Shown: positions 1 to 8,654, numbered from the stretch's first letter. The stretch: 64,000 nt of DNA from Lentilactobacillus kribbianus (GCF_013184075.1 NZ_JABEQQ010000002.1:372001-436000), one strand, 5' to 3'. The notes: generated by a model not told the origin, from the letters alone. Translations and numbers: made by a program.

Positions 1-4
1 TCAA

Positions 5-844
5 GTGACCGATCAAAATGATCAAAATTATTTTGTTCAAATTGATGGGACAACATATCAGTTAGATAAAACAGAAATTAAAAAACCACTTAAGTTAGGT
101 TCTAACTTTACTGGCTTTACTTACGAAAATGAACAACATAAACTACAAATTACTAGATTTCAACCAGAAATCCAGGTTGATCATTATGGTTTTGCTACAG
201 TAGTTAGTCAACGTCATGGACTGGGAGTCTTTGTTGATATTGGCTTACCTAATAAAGATGTTGTGGTATCACTAGATGAATTACCAACGGTGCGTTCGTT
301 ATGGCCTAAAGAAGGCGATCGTTTACTGATTGATCTTGGTATCGATAAAAAGGGCCGCTTATGGGGGCATTTGGCTGATGAAGAGATTTTTGCTGCCATT
401 GCTCGTCCACCAAAAAAAGATTTAAAAAATAAAGATATTAAAGCTACGGCCTATCGTTTGAAAATGGCGGGAACACGATTGTTAACGGAAGACTATAATT
501 TGGCCTTTTTGCACCCCAGCGAACGAGTTGAAGAACCTCGTTTAGGTGAACAAGTTTCGGCACGAGTAATTGGTTATTTACGTGATGACAGTATTAATTT
601 ATCAACCAAACCACGTGCTTATCAAGCCATTGATGGTGATGCGGCCATGTTGTTAGCTACTTTACAACATGAAATATCACGTTCGTTACCATATACTGAT
701 CATAGTGATCCTGCTGATATCAAAGCTTTTTTTGGTATTAGCAAAGGCGCATTTAAGCGGGCTGTAGGTCATTTACTTAAAGCTAAAATGATTAAGCAAA
801 CGGAAACTGGTATTGAATTAATTGAACAAAATGATGATAAATGA
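5..844 (+). CDS. cvfB: CvfB-family S1-like RNA-binding protein
   Basis: About 280 residues, close to the usual length of CvfB/YitL proteins. The family has several S1-like OB folds followed by a C-terminal winged helix and acts as an RNA-binding regulator in firmicutes. The S1-like part is seen around residues 60-130 (GFATVV...GVFVDIGL, then a second repeat with LLIDLG and GRLWGHL). The last 60 residues (DIKAFFGISKGAFKRAVGHLLKAKMI) fit the winged helix. The frame opens with GTG only 4 bases into the window, so an upstream start cannot be excluded. The end overlaps the start of xerD, which suggests co-translation. Identity comes from recognition of the family pattern; the target RNAs are unknown. 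Confidence 0.82.
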   Translation: MTDQNDQNYFVQIDGTTYQLDKTEIKKPLKLGSNFTGFTYENEQHKLQITRFQPEIQVDHYGFATVVSQRHGLGVFVDIGLPNKDVVVSLDELPTVRSLWPKEGDRLLIDLGIDKKGRLWGHLADEEIFAAIARPPKKDLKNKDIKATAYRLKMAGTRLLTEDYNLAFLHPSERVEEPRLGEQVSARVIGYLRDDSINLSTKPRAYQAIDGDAAMLLATLQHEISRSLPYTDHSDPADIKAFFGISKGAFKRAVGHLLKAKMIKQTETGIELIEQNDDK

Positions 845-1721
845 AATTAATGACTATTTACATTATTTACAAGTAGAACGGGGCCTATCACATAATACTT
901 TAGTTAGTTATCGTCAGGATTTAACTGAAGCACAACGCTATTTTAGTCAACGAGTTGATCGTTGGGGAGCTGTGGATCAATTTTTAATTTTAGATTTTTT
1001 AGATGAATTGTCCGGAGAAAATAAAGCACGTAATACTGTTATTAGAATGGTTTCTTGTTTACGAAAATTCTTTTTGTTTTTGCAACAATTCCAATATATT
1101 AAAACGGATCCAATGGCTAAAATCGACACTCCTAAAAAGGCTAAAACATTGCCAGATGTTTTAACTGTTGATGAAGTCAACGAGCTCTTAGCTACTCCAG
1201 ATATTAAAAAGCCATTAGGATTAAGGGACCGTAGTATTTTAGAAACTATGTATGCAACTGGGTTACGGGTGAGCGAGTTAATCAACCTTAAGTTAGGCGA
1301 TTTACATTTAACAATGCATTTAATTCAAACAATTGGTAAAGGTGATAAAGAACGAATTATCCCTATAAGTGATGTTGCAATTGATTGGTTGAATCAATAT
1401 TTAACTGAGGTTCGTCCTAACTTACAAGCTAAGTCTTCAAATAATGATTATGTTTATTTAAATGCTCGAGGAAATCACTTAACTCGTCAAAGTATTTGGC
1501 AAATGCTTAAAAAATACGTTACTAAGACTAATATTACTAAAGATATTCATCCCCATACTTTAAGACACTCATTTGCCACTCACTTATTAGAAAACGGAGC
1601 AGATTTACGAATTGTCCAAGAAATATTAGGACATTCAGATATTTCTACTACCCAAATTTATACGCACATTTCTCATCAACATTTAACGGAAATGTATAAT
1701 CAATTTCATCCCCGAGCGTAA
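831..1721 (+). CDS. xerD: Tyrosine recombinase XerD
   Basis: Site-specific tyrosine recombinase of 296 residues. It has the SAM-like N-terminal core-binding domain (NDYLHYLQVERGLSHNTL) and a C-terminal catalytic domain. Catalytic residues are visible: Arg in ATGLRVSEL, Lys in GKGDKER, the HxLRH box (HTLRHSFATHLL), His in LGHSDISTTQ and the nucleophilic Tyr in IYTHI. A TTG lies 9 bases further upstream in frame, but the ATG at 831 gives the normal family start and length. It overlaps the end of cvfB by 14 bases. Its place next to ribT-scpA-scpB is the usual firmicute arrangement. The window also encodes XerS near 61 kb, so this XerD-like protein may not be the chromosome dimer resolvase here. 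Confidence 0.93.
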   Translation: MMINEINDYLHYLQVERGLSHNTLVSYRQDLTEAQRYFSQRVDRWGAVDQFLILDFLDELSGENKARNTVIRMVSCLRKFFLFLQQFQYIKTDPMAKIDTPKKAKTLPDVLTVDEVNELLATPDIKKPLGLRDRSILETMYATGLRVSELINLKLGDLHLTMHLIQTIGKGDKERIIPISDVAIDWLNQYLTEVRPNLQAKSSNNDYVYLNARGNHLTRQSIWQMLKKYVTKTNITKDIHPHTLRHSFATHLLENGADLRIVQEILGHSDISTTQIYTHISHQHLTEMYNQFHPRA

Positions 1722-1741
1722 AGTAATAAAGAGGTGTTTAA

Positions 1742-2104
1742 ATGCTTTATCAATATCGTAAAGACTATGAAAAGATTACGATGGGACTCTTATCGTTAGT
1801 AGATAATTTGACTAGCATGGATTTGGTCAATCAAGAAATGCAATGGTATGACGGATCTGAGTCTCGTTACTTGTTTTTATATCGAGATGATAACAATAAT
1901 TGGTCTGGACTGGTTGGATTAGAACAAAAAAACTCACAGTTGGTACTTCATCAATTAGTATGTACCCCCAGTAACAAAGAACAATTGACTTATAATAAAA
2001 TATTGTCTGAATTAAGCCAAAGATTTCCGGAAAGTAAAATTGTCGGTAATTTAGACACTAGAAACATTTGTCAGCGATGGGAAGAGAGTCTGCGTCATGG
2101 TTAG
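1742..2104 (+). CDS. ribT: RibT-like GNAT-fold protein
   Basis: A 120-residue protein resembling RibT, a GNAT-like acyltransferase encoded at the end of the Bacillus rib operon; the N-terminus (YRKDYEKITMGLLSL) is characteristic. In lactobacilli it sits between xerD and scpA, as here, away from any riboflavin biosynthesis genes. A ribosome binding site (AGAGGTG) precedes the ATG. The last 8 bases overlap scpA, so the two are probably translated together. The acetyl-CoA binding loop is weak compared with the Bacillus protein, so enzymatic activity is uncertain. No rib biosynthesis gene is present in the window. Confidence 0.8.
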   Translation: MLYQYRKDYEKITMGLLSLVDNLTSMDLVNQEMQWYDGSESRYLFLYRDDNNNWSGLVGLEQKNSQLVLHQLVCTPSNKEQLTYNKILSELSQRFPESKIVGNLDTRNICQRWEESLRHG

Positions 2105-2831
2105 GTCACTGCCAACGTTACAATTAACCGATTTTAGTGGACCTTTGGAGTTGTTACTACATTTGATTAAAAAAAATCAAATGGATATTTTTAATGTTTC
2201 AATAGTGCAAGTTACTAATCAGTATATTGATTTTATTGAAAACGCCGAAAAATTAAATTTGCCGATTATCGGTGAATATTATGTGATGGCTTCAACATTA
2301 ATGAAACTAAAAGCATATTCATTACTTCCAATAACTGAGCAAAATGCTCAGGATACGGAAGATAATGAAAAAGTTCGGAAAGAATTGAAACAACGATTAT
2401 TAGAGTATCAACGTTATCAACCAATTTTTGAGTATTTAAAAAAGGGGGAACGGCTTGCTAGAAAGCAGTTTACAATTCCCCCTGTTAAATTAGAAAAAAA
2501 GACCACAGTACTGATAATTCCTAGTAAAAAAAATGTTAAAAATTTGGCTAATGCTTATATTTATAGATTAAGACAACAAAATAAGCACCTTTTAGCTGGA
2601 GAAGTAACGGTTCACTGGCAATATTCAATTAAACATCAGAGTGAGCTAATTAGGACCCGTTTAAAAATGGATGATTCATTTTACTTTAAGACGTTACCTC
2701 ACCATGATCGACAAGCTTTAGTAACTAATTTTTTAAGTATTTTAGAAATGAGTCGTAGTGGTGAGGTTCATTTATCACAAACCTTAAATACTGATATTTT
2801 GATTACAAAACGAGGACAATCAGATGAGTAA
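2097..2831 (+). CDS. scpA: Segregation and condensation protein A
   Basis: ScpA is the kleisin subunit of the Smc-ScpA-ScpB condensin, which organises and segregates the chromosome. The 244-residue protein has the family N-terminal motif (FSGPLELLLHLIKKNQMDIFNVSI), which binds the Smc neck. A central helical region follows, then a C-terminal winged helix (ALVTNFLSILEMSRSGEVHLSQ) that contacts the Smc head. It overlaps ribT by 8 bases and scpB by 8 bases, forming a tightly coupled translation unit. The length is normal for the family. Confidence 0.95.
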   Translation: MVRSLPTLQLTDFSGPLELLLHLIKKNQMDIFNVSIVQVTNQYIDFIENAEKLNLPIIGEYYVMASTLMKLKAYSLLPITEQNAQDTEDNEKVRKELKQRLLEYQRYQPIFEYLKKGERLARKQFTIPPVKLEKKTTVLIIPSKKNVKNLANAYIYRLRQQNKHLLAGEVTVHWQYSIKHQSELIRTRLKMDDSFYFKTLPHHDRQALVTNFLSILEMSRSGEVHLSQTLNTDILITKRGQSDE

Positions 2832-3357
2832 TTTAGCAAAACTATCAGCCATAATCTATTCTGTTGGTAGTGACGGAATTAACCTTCGTGATTTGGCAAT
2901 GGCGATGAATATATCAGAAGCGGCTTGTCGACAATTAGTGGAAAAACTAATGACTAAATTTGAGAACGACCCCAATTTAGGTATTGAAGTTACGGTTACT
3001 GATGGAGCGTATCGACTGGCTACTAAGACTCAATTAGCAACGGAAATCAATAATATCATTAGTAACAATCGACCGCATGAATTATCGACTGCAGCGATTG
3101 AGGTTGCAGCGATTGTGGCTTACAATCAACCAATATCTAGAATAGAAATTGATCAAATCAGAGGAGTTAATTCTAGTGGTAGTATTAAACATTTATTAGA
3201 TTTAAACATATTGGTAATTACTGGTATTAAAGAAGAAGTAGGCCATCCTAAGTTATACTCATTGAGTAATTTTGGCTTAAGTTACTTTAATATTTCATCA
3301 CTTGATGATTTACCTAAATTACCGGACACGATTGATCAAAATATTTCGTTGAATTAA
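2824..3357 (+). CDS. scpB: Segregation and condensation protein B
   Basis: ScpB is the dimeric winged-helix partner that wraps the kleisin ScpA in the Smc complex. The 177 residues hold two winged-helix units. The second carries the very conserved segment ELSTAAIEVAAIVAYNQPISR followed by IDQIRGVNSSGSIKHLLD. The ATG lies inside the end of scpA. The gene is followed after 17 bases by rluB, with a clear AGAGAGG ribosome binding site between them. Length is slightly short compared with Bacillus ScpB but typical for lactobacilli. Confidence 0.95.
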   Translation: MSNLAKLSAIIYSVGSDGINLRDLAMAMNISEAACRQLVEKLMTKFENDPNLGIEVTVTDGAYRLATKTQLATEINNIISNNRPHELSTAAIEVAAIVAYNQPISRIEIDQIRGVNSSGSIKHLLDLNILVITGIKEEVGHPKLYSLSNFGLSYFNISSLDDLPKLPDTIDQNISLN

Positions 3358-3374
3358 ACAAGAGAGGAAACATT

Positions 3375-4100
3375 ATGGCTGAAAGATTACAAAAAGTAAT
3401 GGCTCAAGCGGGAGTAGCTTCTCGTAGAAAAGCCGAAAGTATGATAACCGATGGTGAAGTTAAGGTTAATGGTAAGGTAGTAAAGGAATTAGGAACCAAA
3501 GTAACTGACAAAGATACCATTATTGTAAATGGGGTTCCTATTAGTAAAGAAGAACATGTTTATTATTTGTTATACAAACCTCGTGGGGTTGTAACTACTG
3601 TAAAGGACGATAAAAAAAGAAAAACGGTTTTAGATTTTTTTGAGAACGTTTCAGAACGAATTTATCCAGTGGGACGACTTGATTACGATACCTCCGGTTT
3701 ATTATTACTGACTAATGATGGTGAATTAGATAACCGATTGACTCATCCCAAATATGAATTTGAAAAAAACTATGTAGCAAAAGTTAAAGGGATTGTATCC
3801 AATAACGATTTAAAACAATTGCGGGTTGGAGTCATGATTGATGATAAAAAAAGTGCTCCAGCTAAAGTTAAATTAATTAAAACCAATGAAGACGCCAAAA
3901 CTAGTATTGTTTCGTTAACAATTCACGAAGGTAGAAATCATCAAGTTAAAAAAATGATGAGTGCCGTTGGTCATTCAGTAATGAAATTAAGTCGAGAATC
4001 ATATGGCTTTTTAACCCTACAAGGACTCCAACCAGGTGAATGGCGTCGCTTAAAGCCACATGAAGTTGAAGAACTAAAGAAAAAAGTTGGATTAAAATAA
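3375..4100 (+). CDS. rluB: 23S rRNA pseudouridine synthase RluB-type
   Basis: Pseudouridine synthase of the RsuA/RluB/RluE/RluF family, 241 residues. An S4 RNA-binding domain occupies residues 1-60 (RLQKVMAQAGVASRRKAESMI). The catalytic domain carries the family motif GRLDYDTSGLLLLTNDG, whose Asp is the catalytic nucleophile, and the later RNHQVKKMM segment. In firmicutes the gene downstream of scpB is normally annotated rluB and modifies 23S rRNA near the peptidyl transferase region. The exact target position is inferred from family and synteny. Confidence 0.9.
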   Translation: MAERLQKVMAQAGVASRRKAESMITDGEVKVNGKVVKELGTKVTDKDTIIVNGVPISKEEHVYYLLYKPRGVVTTVKDDKKRKTVLDFFENVSERIYPVGRLDYDTSGLLLLTNDGELDNRLTHPKYEFEKNYVAKVKGIVSNNDLKQLRVGVMIDDKKSAPAKVKLIKTNEDAKTSIVSLTIHEGRNHQVKKMMSAVGHSVMKLSRESYGFLTLQGLQPGEWRRLKPHEVEELKKKVGLK

Positions 4101-4101
4101 G

Positions 4102-4129
4102 TTGACAATTATTTTGTCTTTGATATATT
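4102..4129 (+). promoter_or_regulatory. Promoter of the FMN riboswitch-ribU unit
   Basis: Directly after the rluB stop there is TTGACA (4102-4107), a 16-base spacer and TATATT (4124-4129), with TG one base before the -10 (extended -10 form). Transcription from here would enter the FMN aptamer about 20 bases later. Confidence 0.7.
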
Positions 4130-4152
4130 TAGGATAAATAAATAATTGATGT

Positions 4153-4283
4153 ATCTTCAGGGCAGGGTGCAATTCCCGACCGGCGGTAAAGTCCGCGACC
4201 TAGTTATCCTTATGGTGGGTAATCTAGTTGATTCGGTGTAACTCCGAAACCGACAGTAAAGTCTGGTATAAAGAAGGTTCAAT
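4153..4283 (+). ncRNA. FMN riboswitch (RFN element)
   Basis: The conserved RFN aptamer blocks are visible in order: ATCTTC-GGGCAGGGTG, ATTCCCGACCGGCGGTAAAG, a variable hairpin, then CCGACAGTAAAGTCTGG and the closing GAAG. This is the FMN-sensing class described upstream of riboflavin synthesis and transport genes. It is followed by a rho-independent terminator and then ribU. The expected behaviour is therefore premature termination when FMN binds. Flanking strands for an antiterminator were not modelled. Confidence 0.95.
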
Positions 4284-4302
4284 TGAAGTTTGATTGAACA
4301 GA

Positions 4303-4329
4303 GACCCTGTTTTTGGCGGGGTCTTTTTT
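4303..4329 (+). terminator. Riboswitch-controlled terminator before ribU
   Basis: GACCCTG pairs with CGGGGTC (one G-T pair) across a short U-rich loop and is followed by a run of T. It lies between the FMN aptamer and the ribU ribosome binding site, so it is the likely expression platform. Confidence 0.85.
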
Positions 4330-4361
4330 TGAAGATAATCATTGGATAAGGAGTGTTTTCA

Positions 4362-4940
4362 ATGGAAAACCATGGTCATACCAGGTTGGTTACTTCAGAT
4401 ATTGTTCGTTCGGCTGTTTTGGCGGGGTGCTCGTATGTATTAATGTTTTTCTCGTTTCCCATTATTCCCTTAGTTCCATATATGAAGATTGATTTCAGTG
4501 ATTTACCAGTCTTAATTGGAACCGTCTTAATGGGACCAATTGGCGGTGTTATAATTGCCGCCGTTAAGTCATTGCTATATTGGGTTACGACCGGGGCATC
4601 CATAGCTAATTTAATCGGGGTGGGGTCCTCATTTGCCGCTTCCATAATTTTGCTAGAAAGCTATTACTATTTCAGTCGTTGGACTAAAAATCGTTCTAAA
4701 GCTATTCGTTGGACAGTTAATTTATTAGGGATGGCAATTAGCTTAATGATTTTTATGTCAATCTTAAACTGGTTAGTAGTCACGCCACTATACCTTAATT
4801 TAGTTGGGTTAAAACTATCTTTACCTATTGCTAAATTAGTGGTTTACGCCGTTGCCCCCTTTAACTTGATTAAGGGAGTTTTAGTGGGAGGCCTCTTTGA
4901 AATAGTAGTGCAACGGGTTTTACCTAGACTAAAAAGTTAA
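4362..4940 (+). CDS. ribU: Riboflavin ECF transporter S component RibU
   Basis: Integral membrane substrate-binding subunit of an energy-coupling-factor transporter for riboflavin, about 192 residues with six hydrophobic segments. The FSDLPVLIGTVLMGPIGGVIIAAVKSLL region is typical of RibU. It would dock on the shared EcfA/EcfA'/EcfT module, which is not in the window. ATG at 4362 is chosen because AAGGAG at 4347-4352 then has normal spacing; an in-frame GTG at 4353 directly abuts that site and is unlikely. The FMN riboswitch just upstream confirms the substrate. With no riboflavin biosynthesis genes nearby, uptake may be the main supply. Confidence 0.94.
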   Translation: MENHGHTRLVTSDIVRSAVLAGCSYVLMFFSFPIIPLVPYMKIDFSDLPVLIGTVLMGPIGGVIIAAVKSLLYWVTTGASIANLIGVGSSFAASIILLESYYYFSRWTKNRSKAIRWTVNLLGMAISLMIFMSILNWLVVTPLYLNLVGLKLSLPIAKLVVYAVAPFNLIKGVLVGGLFEIVVQRVLPRLKS

Positions 4941-4943
4941 TTA

Positions 4944-4985
4944 ATAGTACGCAACTTCTGTTTGAGAAGTTGGGTACTATTTTTG
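4944..4985 (+). terminator. Terminator after ribU
   Basis: Long imperfect hairpin: ATAGTAC pairs with GTACTAT and the inner AACTTCT with AGAAGTT, followed by five T. It begins 3 bases after the ribU stop. Confidence 0.85.
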
Positions 4986-5038
4986 CAATTAAATGTAGCT
5001 ATTCATTTTATAAAAAATAAATTACCAGGAGAAGAATT

Positions 5039-5500
5039 TTGACTTTTTATACGTATGATTACTTAGTGAGACAAGAACAGCCACTCAATCCAGTTAAAAT
5101 TGCAATAATTATTTTACTAATTGTGGTAATTGCCTTTTTCTCTATCAAGTATCGTCAGAATAAAACTTTAATTAAATATCGTGATTTATCCATTATTTTT
5201 ATTTTTGTGGGTCTATTTTTAACTTTTGTACAATTAAATCAAATTAATGATATTCGTAATCTTCAGGGACAAAGCCAGTCCATGATTAAAATTATGAATA
5301 AAATAGCTCAGCATAATCATAGTGCCACTCATGATTTACAAATTAATTCTGCTACAATTAATACTAATATGATTATCCGAGATACTCATGATAATACTTA
5401 TTATCAAATTTTGATGGATAGCAATCAGCAAGGATATCTAATTGAAAAAATGCAAATAGATACCGTAAATACCAAAATAGAAGTGGTGGGTCAAAAATAA
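5039..5500 (+). CDS. DUF3290-family membrane protein
   Basis: A 153-residue protein with two N-terminal transmembrane helices (about residues 18-38 and 49-66, IAIIILLIVVIAFFSI and LSIIFIFVGLFLTFV) and an extracytoplasmic domain of about 85 residues. It matches the DUF3290 family, which in lactobacilli is regularly encoded just before a DUF421 protein, as here. TTG is the start: AGGAGA at 5027-5032 lies 6 bases upstream and no ATG is available. Its stop overlaps the next start (TAATG). Biochemical function is unknown; the fixed pairing suggests a two-component membrane complex. Confidence 0.8.
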   Translation: MTFYTYDYLVRQEQPLNPVKIAIIILLIVVIAFFSIKYRQNKTLIKYRDLSIIFIFVGLFLTFVQLNQINDIRNLQGQSQSMIKIMNKIAQHNHSATHDLQINSATINTNMIIRDTHDNTYYQILMDSNQQGYLIEKMQIDTVNTKIEVVGQK

Positions 5501-6153
5501 TGTTTAATTATTCTGATATCATTGTAAAATTAATAGTTGGCTTTATTTTTATTGTGATTTTAATTAATCTAACTGGGAAGAGCAATTTAGCTCCGAGTTC
5601 AGCAATGGACCAAATTCAGAATTATGTTTTAGGGGGAATTGTTGGTGGTGTTATTTACAACCCGGCAATTACTCTATTGCAATTTGTAATGGTTTTGGTT
5701 ATCTGGTCACTCCTAATTTTAATTATGCGATATTTAACTATTCATGTGGGGCGCTTTAAAAAATTTGTCACGGGGATACCCATTACCATTATTAAAAACG
5801 GTGAAATTTTAGTTGATAATTGTTTAAAAGCTAATCTGGCGGCAAAAGATATTTATTTAAAATTGCGGATTGCTGGGGTAACAGATATTCAAACAGTTAA
5901 GCGAGCCATTTTAGAAACTAATGGTCAGTTAACCGTCATTTTACAGGGAGAAAATAATACTAATTTCCCTGTTATTACAGATGGAACCGTTGACTTTGAC
6001 ACGCTAGAATCGATGGGAAAAGATTTAAATTGGTTGCGAGATGAATTAACTAAGCGTGGAATTGATAGTGTTTCGCAAGTTTATTTTGCTGAATTTATTA
6101 ATGATCGATTTCAGTTATCGTGTTATCCCACCCCACAAATAAAGCAGCGCTAA
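5500..6153 (+). CDS. DUF421 (YetF-like) membrane protein
   Basis: A 217-residue protein of the DUF421/YetF type. It has three hydrophobic helices in the first 85 residues, followed by a soluble cytoplasmic domain with the family pattern IIKNGEILVDNCLKANLAAKDIYLKLRIAGV. The start codon overlaps the stop of the DUF3290 gene by one base, so the two proteins are made together. YetF-family proteins have been linked to spore and envelope functions in Bacillus, but the role in lactobacilli is not established. Confidence 0.85.
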   Translation: MFNYSDIIVKLIVGFIFIVILINLTGKSNLAPSSAMDQIQNYVLGGIVGGVIYNPAITLLQFVMVLVIWSLLILIMRYLTIHVGRFKKFVTGIPITIIKNGEILVDNCLKANLAAKDIYLKLRIAGVTDIQTVKRAILETNGQLTVILQGENNTNFPVITDGTVDFDTLESMGKDLNWLRDELTKRGIDSVSQVYFAEFINDRFQLSCYPTPQIKQR

Positions 6154-6170
6154 AACTAAAGGAGAAATGT

Positions 6171-7211
6171 GTGAATTCATTTGATCTTATTATTTGGCAC
6201 GGATCAGCGGTTCAATGGCGCCGCCCCAAAGTGATTGAAAATATTTTAGGTGGCAAAAAGACCGTTTCCACCCTTTATTGGGGATTACAATATCAAATTA
6301 TTAATGAAGTGGGACTATTGAGGGGAGAAAAAATATCGTTTGAGTCCGCAATGTTGCTTAAATTAAAACAAGATAACATTGTTGAATTGAACGATCATCA
6401 CGAATTTAGATTAACTACCAAAGGAGCAAACAGAAAAAAACAATTACAAAGTATTCTGCCCTTAGCTCCTATTACTCAACCTATAGATATTGATTTGAAT
6501 CATTTTGGTCAACGGTTGATTTTAGCGATTCAGGTAGCTTCTGAATTTAGTTATCAGAATCGTTCTTATTATCCCAGTCCGACTGGCCTTTTTGATAGTT
6601 TAGTCGTCAAAAACTGGTTTCACAATAATAAGACTAACCAACTAGTCCAAAAAATTAATCAAACTCTCACTAACTTTTTGCAACCGTTGAATTCTAATTT
6701 AGCTAATTTTTTTATTAGTAATTTTCGGGGGCATAATTATTCGGGGTTAACTAATCAGCAATTGGCCGATAAATATGATATAGATCTAACTTTTGTGATC
6801 TTTGTTAAAAACCAGTTAATTTGGTTATTTTTCTTACAAGTAGATGAAGCTGGTTTTTCCTTATGGCAACCGTTGTCGCGAAGCTTAGGTCGACCAGTTA
6901 TCTCTCATAGTGCTAGGCAAACATATGAAATGAGTGAACAACAAAATCTTTCTTTTGCTGATTTAGCACGTTACCGTCAGGTGAAAACATCCACCATAAA
7001 AGAACATTTACTAGAAGTAGCTATCTGGTTACCAGTAGAAAAATTTGATTATCAGCGATTTATTTCAGCAAAAATTGTTACCGAACTACATGATATTGCT
7101 ACGGATGACTTAATTACCATGAGTTATACTCAGTTAAGTAATAAGAACGAAATTGATTTTTTTGAATTTAGGCTTTATCAGATATATAGGAGTAAACGGC
7201 TTGAAACATGA
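6171..7211 (+). CDS. ypbB: YpbB-like helix-turn-helix protein, RecQ partner
   Basis: A 346-residue protein similar to Bacillus YpbB, encoded directly before recQ. No catalytic motif is seen. The C-terminal third carries a helix-turn-helix-like segment (NLSFADLARYRQVKTSTIKEHLLEVAIWL) similar to helicase-associated HTH domains. GTG at 6171 is the start because AAAGGAG at 6158-6164 sits 6 bases upstream; the frame stays open to 6120 inside the preceding gene, but without a ribosome binding site. The gene overlaps recQ by 11 bases, which supports a joint role, probably guiding or modulating the helicase (inference). Confidence 0.8.
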   Translation: MNSFDLIIWHGSAVQWRRPKVIENILGGKKTVSTLYWGLQYQIINEVGLLRGEKISFESAMLLKLKQDNIVELNDHHEFRLTTKGANRKKQLQSILPLAPITQPIDIDLNHFGQRLILAIQVASEFSYQNRSYYPSPTGLFDSLVVKNWFHNNKTNQLVQKINQTLTNFLQPLNSNLANFFISNFRGHNYSGLTNQQLADKYDIDLTFVIFVKNQLIWLFFLQVDEAGFSLWQPLSRSLGRPVISHSARQTYEMSEQQNLSFADLARYRQVKTSTIKEHLLEVAIWLPVEKFDYQRFISAKIVTELHDIATDDLITMSYTQLSNKNEIDFFEFRLYQIYRSKRLET

Positions 7212-8649
7212 AGAGAGAATTACCTTTTTAAAGAATAATTTTTCATTCGACGAATTTCGCCCGGGACAAGAGGAGGTAATTACTGCACTGCAGCGAGGCC
7301 AGGACACGTTGGCAGTTTTGCCGACCGGTAGTGGTAAAACTTTAATTTATCAATACTATGGCTTGTTAACTCGTCAAAAAGTATTAATTGTGTCACCGTT
7401 AATTTCGCTAATGCAAGATCAAGTCAGTCGCCTTCAAGCCATGGGCTCACGTCAGGTGGTAGCAATCACATCAATGTTGTCTTATGGTGAAAAGCAGTTT
7501 ATACTAAGCCATCTAAGTTTATACAATTACATCTACCTTTCACCAGAAATGCTGGCCCAACCAGAGGTCATTAGGGCGTTAAAAACAGCTAAAATCGGCT
7601 TATTGGTTATTGATGAAGCCCATTGTGTGTCAGAATGGGGATCGGATTTTCGTCCAGAATACTTATCTATTAAAGACGTAATTAAAACTTTAAATCATCC
7701 GGTAACTTTAATGCTTTCAGCAACTGCTGATGAAGAAACTCGCACCGATATCTTAGCCAAATTAAATTTACAGATCGATGCGGTTTATCAGGTTGTGGAA
7801 TCAGTTAATCGTTCTAATATTTTTTTAACCGGTCAAAACTTTGAAAACGTGAAAGCCAAAGATCAACAATTAATTAAAATAGTTAAACAATTAAACGGTG
7901 CGGGGATTATTTATTTTAGTAGTAAAAAACAGGCCGAGGTAATCACCGATTTATTGAATAAGAAAACGGATAAAAAAATTTTAGCTTATCATGCCGATTT
8001 AGATGCTGATCAACGATTAACTATTCAACAACAGTTTATGCAAAATCAAGTTGATGTAGTTTGTGCTACTAGTGCATTTGGAATGGGGATTGATAAGGAT
8101 AATATTCGGTATGTAGTGCATTATCATTTACCAGGCAATCTACAAAATTACGTTCAAGAGATTGGTCGTGCAGGACGGGACGGACAACCTAGTTTAGCAA
8201 TATTATTATATGCGCCTGGAGATGAATATATTCAAGTTTCATTAAATAGTCATTCAGTGATTGATAGTAATATCATTGATTATTATTGGCGACATCCCCA
8301 ACCGGATAATGAGTCAGAACAGGCACAACTATTAACTTATTATTGGCGGCATGATTACGAAGTTAAAAAAGTACAACAAATATTTAAGCAACGTGAGTTT
8401 ACTCGACAAAATGAATTACAACAAATGTTAAATTATGTTTTTACTAGAACATGTCGTCGTCAATTTATCTTGAATTATTTTGATGAACAATCAGTAAATA
8501 ATAATATTCAGGACTTTTGTTGTGATAAGGATGAAGGTCAGTTAGCTTGGCAGGAATTTAATAAGCGATGGCTAAAGCCGACTAAAGCAAACACTTCACA
8601 AACTCAGTGGCGAACAATTTTACACCAATTATTTTTAGTGAAAAATTAA
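7201..8649 (+). CDS. recQ: ATP-dependent DNA helicase RecQ
   Basis: Superfamily 2 3'-5' DNA helicase acting in recombination and repair, 482 residues. Visible motifs: the Q/motif 0 segment FRPGQEEVI, Walker A LPTGSGKTL, DEAH box (DEAHCVSEWGSDFRPEY), motif III LSATAD, and motif VI EIGRAGRDG. The C-terminal zinc region is reduced: CRRQF is present, but the following cluster is CCDKD without the last Cys, and no HRDC domain follows. This short form lacks the C-terminal parts of E. coli RecQ. The TTG at 7201 is chosen because TAGGAG lies 8 bases upstream; an ATG at 7153 has no such site. Confidence 0.93.
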   Translation: MKHEERITFLKNNFSFDEFRPGQEEVITALQRGQDTLAVLPTGSGKTLIYQYYGLLTRQKVLIVSPLISLMQDQVSRLQAMGSRQVVAITSMLSYGEKQFILSHLSLYNYIYLSPEMLAQPEVIRALKTAKIGLLVIDEAHCVSEWGSDFRPEYLSIKDVIKTLNHPVTLMLSATADEETRTDILAKLNLQIDAVYQVVESVNRSNIFLTGQNFENVKAKDQQLIKIVKQLNGAGIIYFSSKKQAEVITDLLNKKTDKKILAYHADLDADQRLTIQQQFMQNQVDVVCATSAFGMGIDKDNIRYVVHYHLPGNLQNYVQEIGRAGRDGQPSLAILLYAPGDEYIQVSLNSHSVIDSNIIDYYWRHPQPDNESEQAQLLTYYWRHDYEVKKVQQIFKQREFTRQNELQQMLNYVFTRTCRRQFILNYFDEQSVNNNIQDFCCDKDEGQLAWQEFNKRWLKPTKANTSQTQWRTILHQLFLVKN

Positions 8650-8654
8650 AATTC

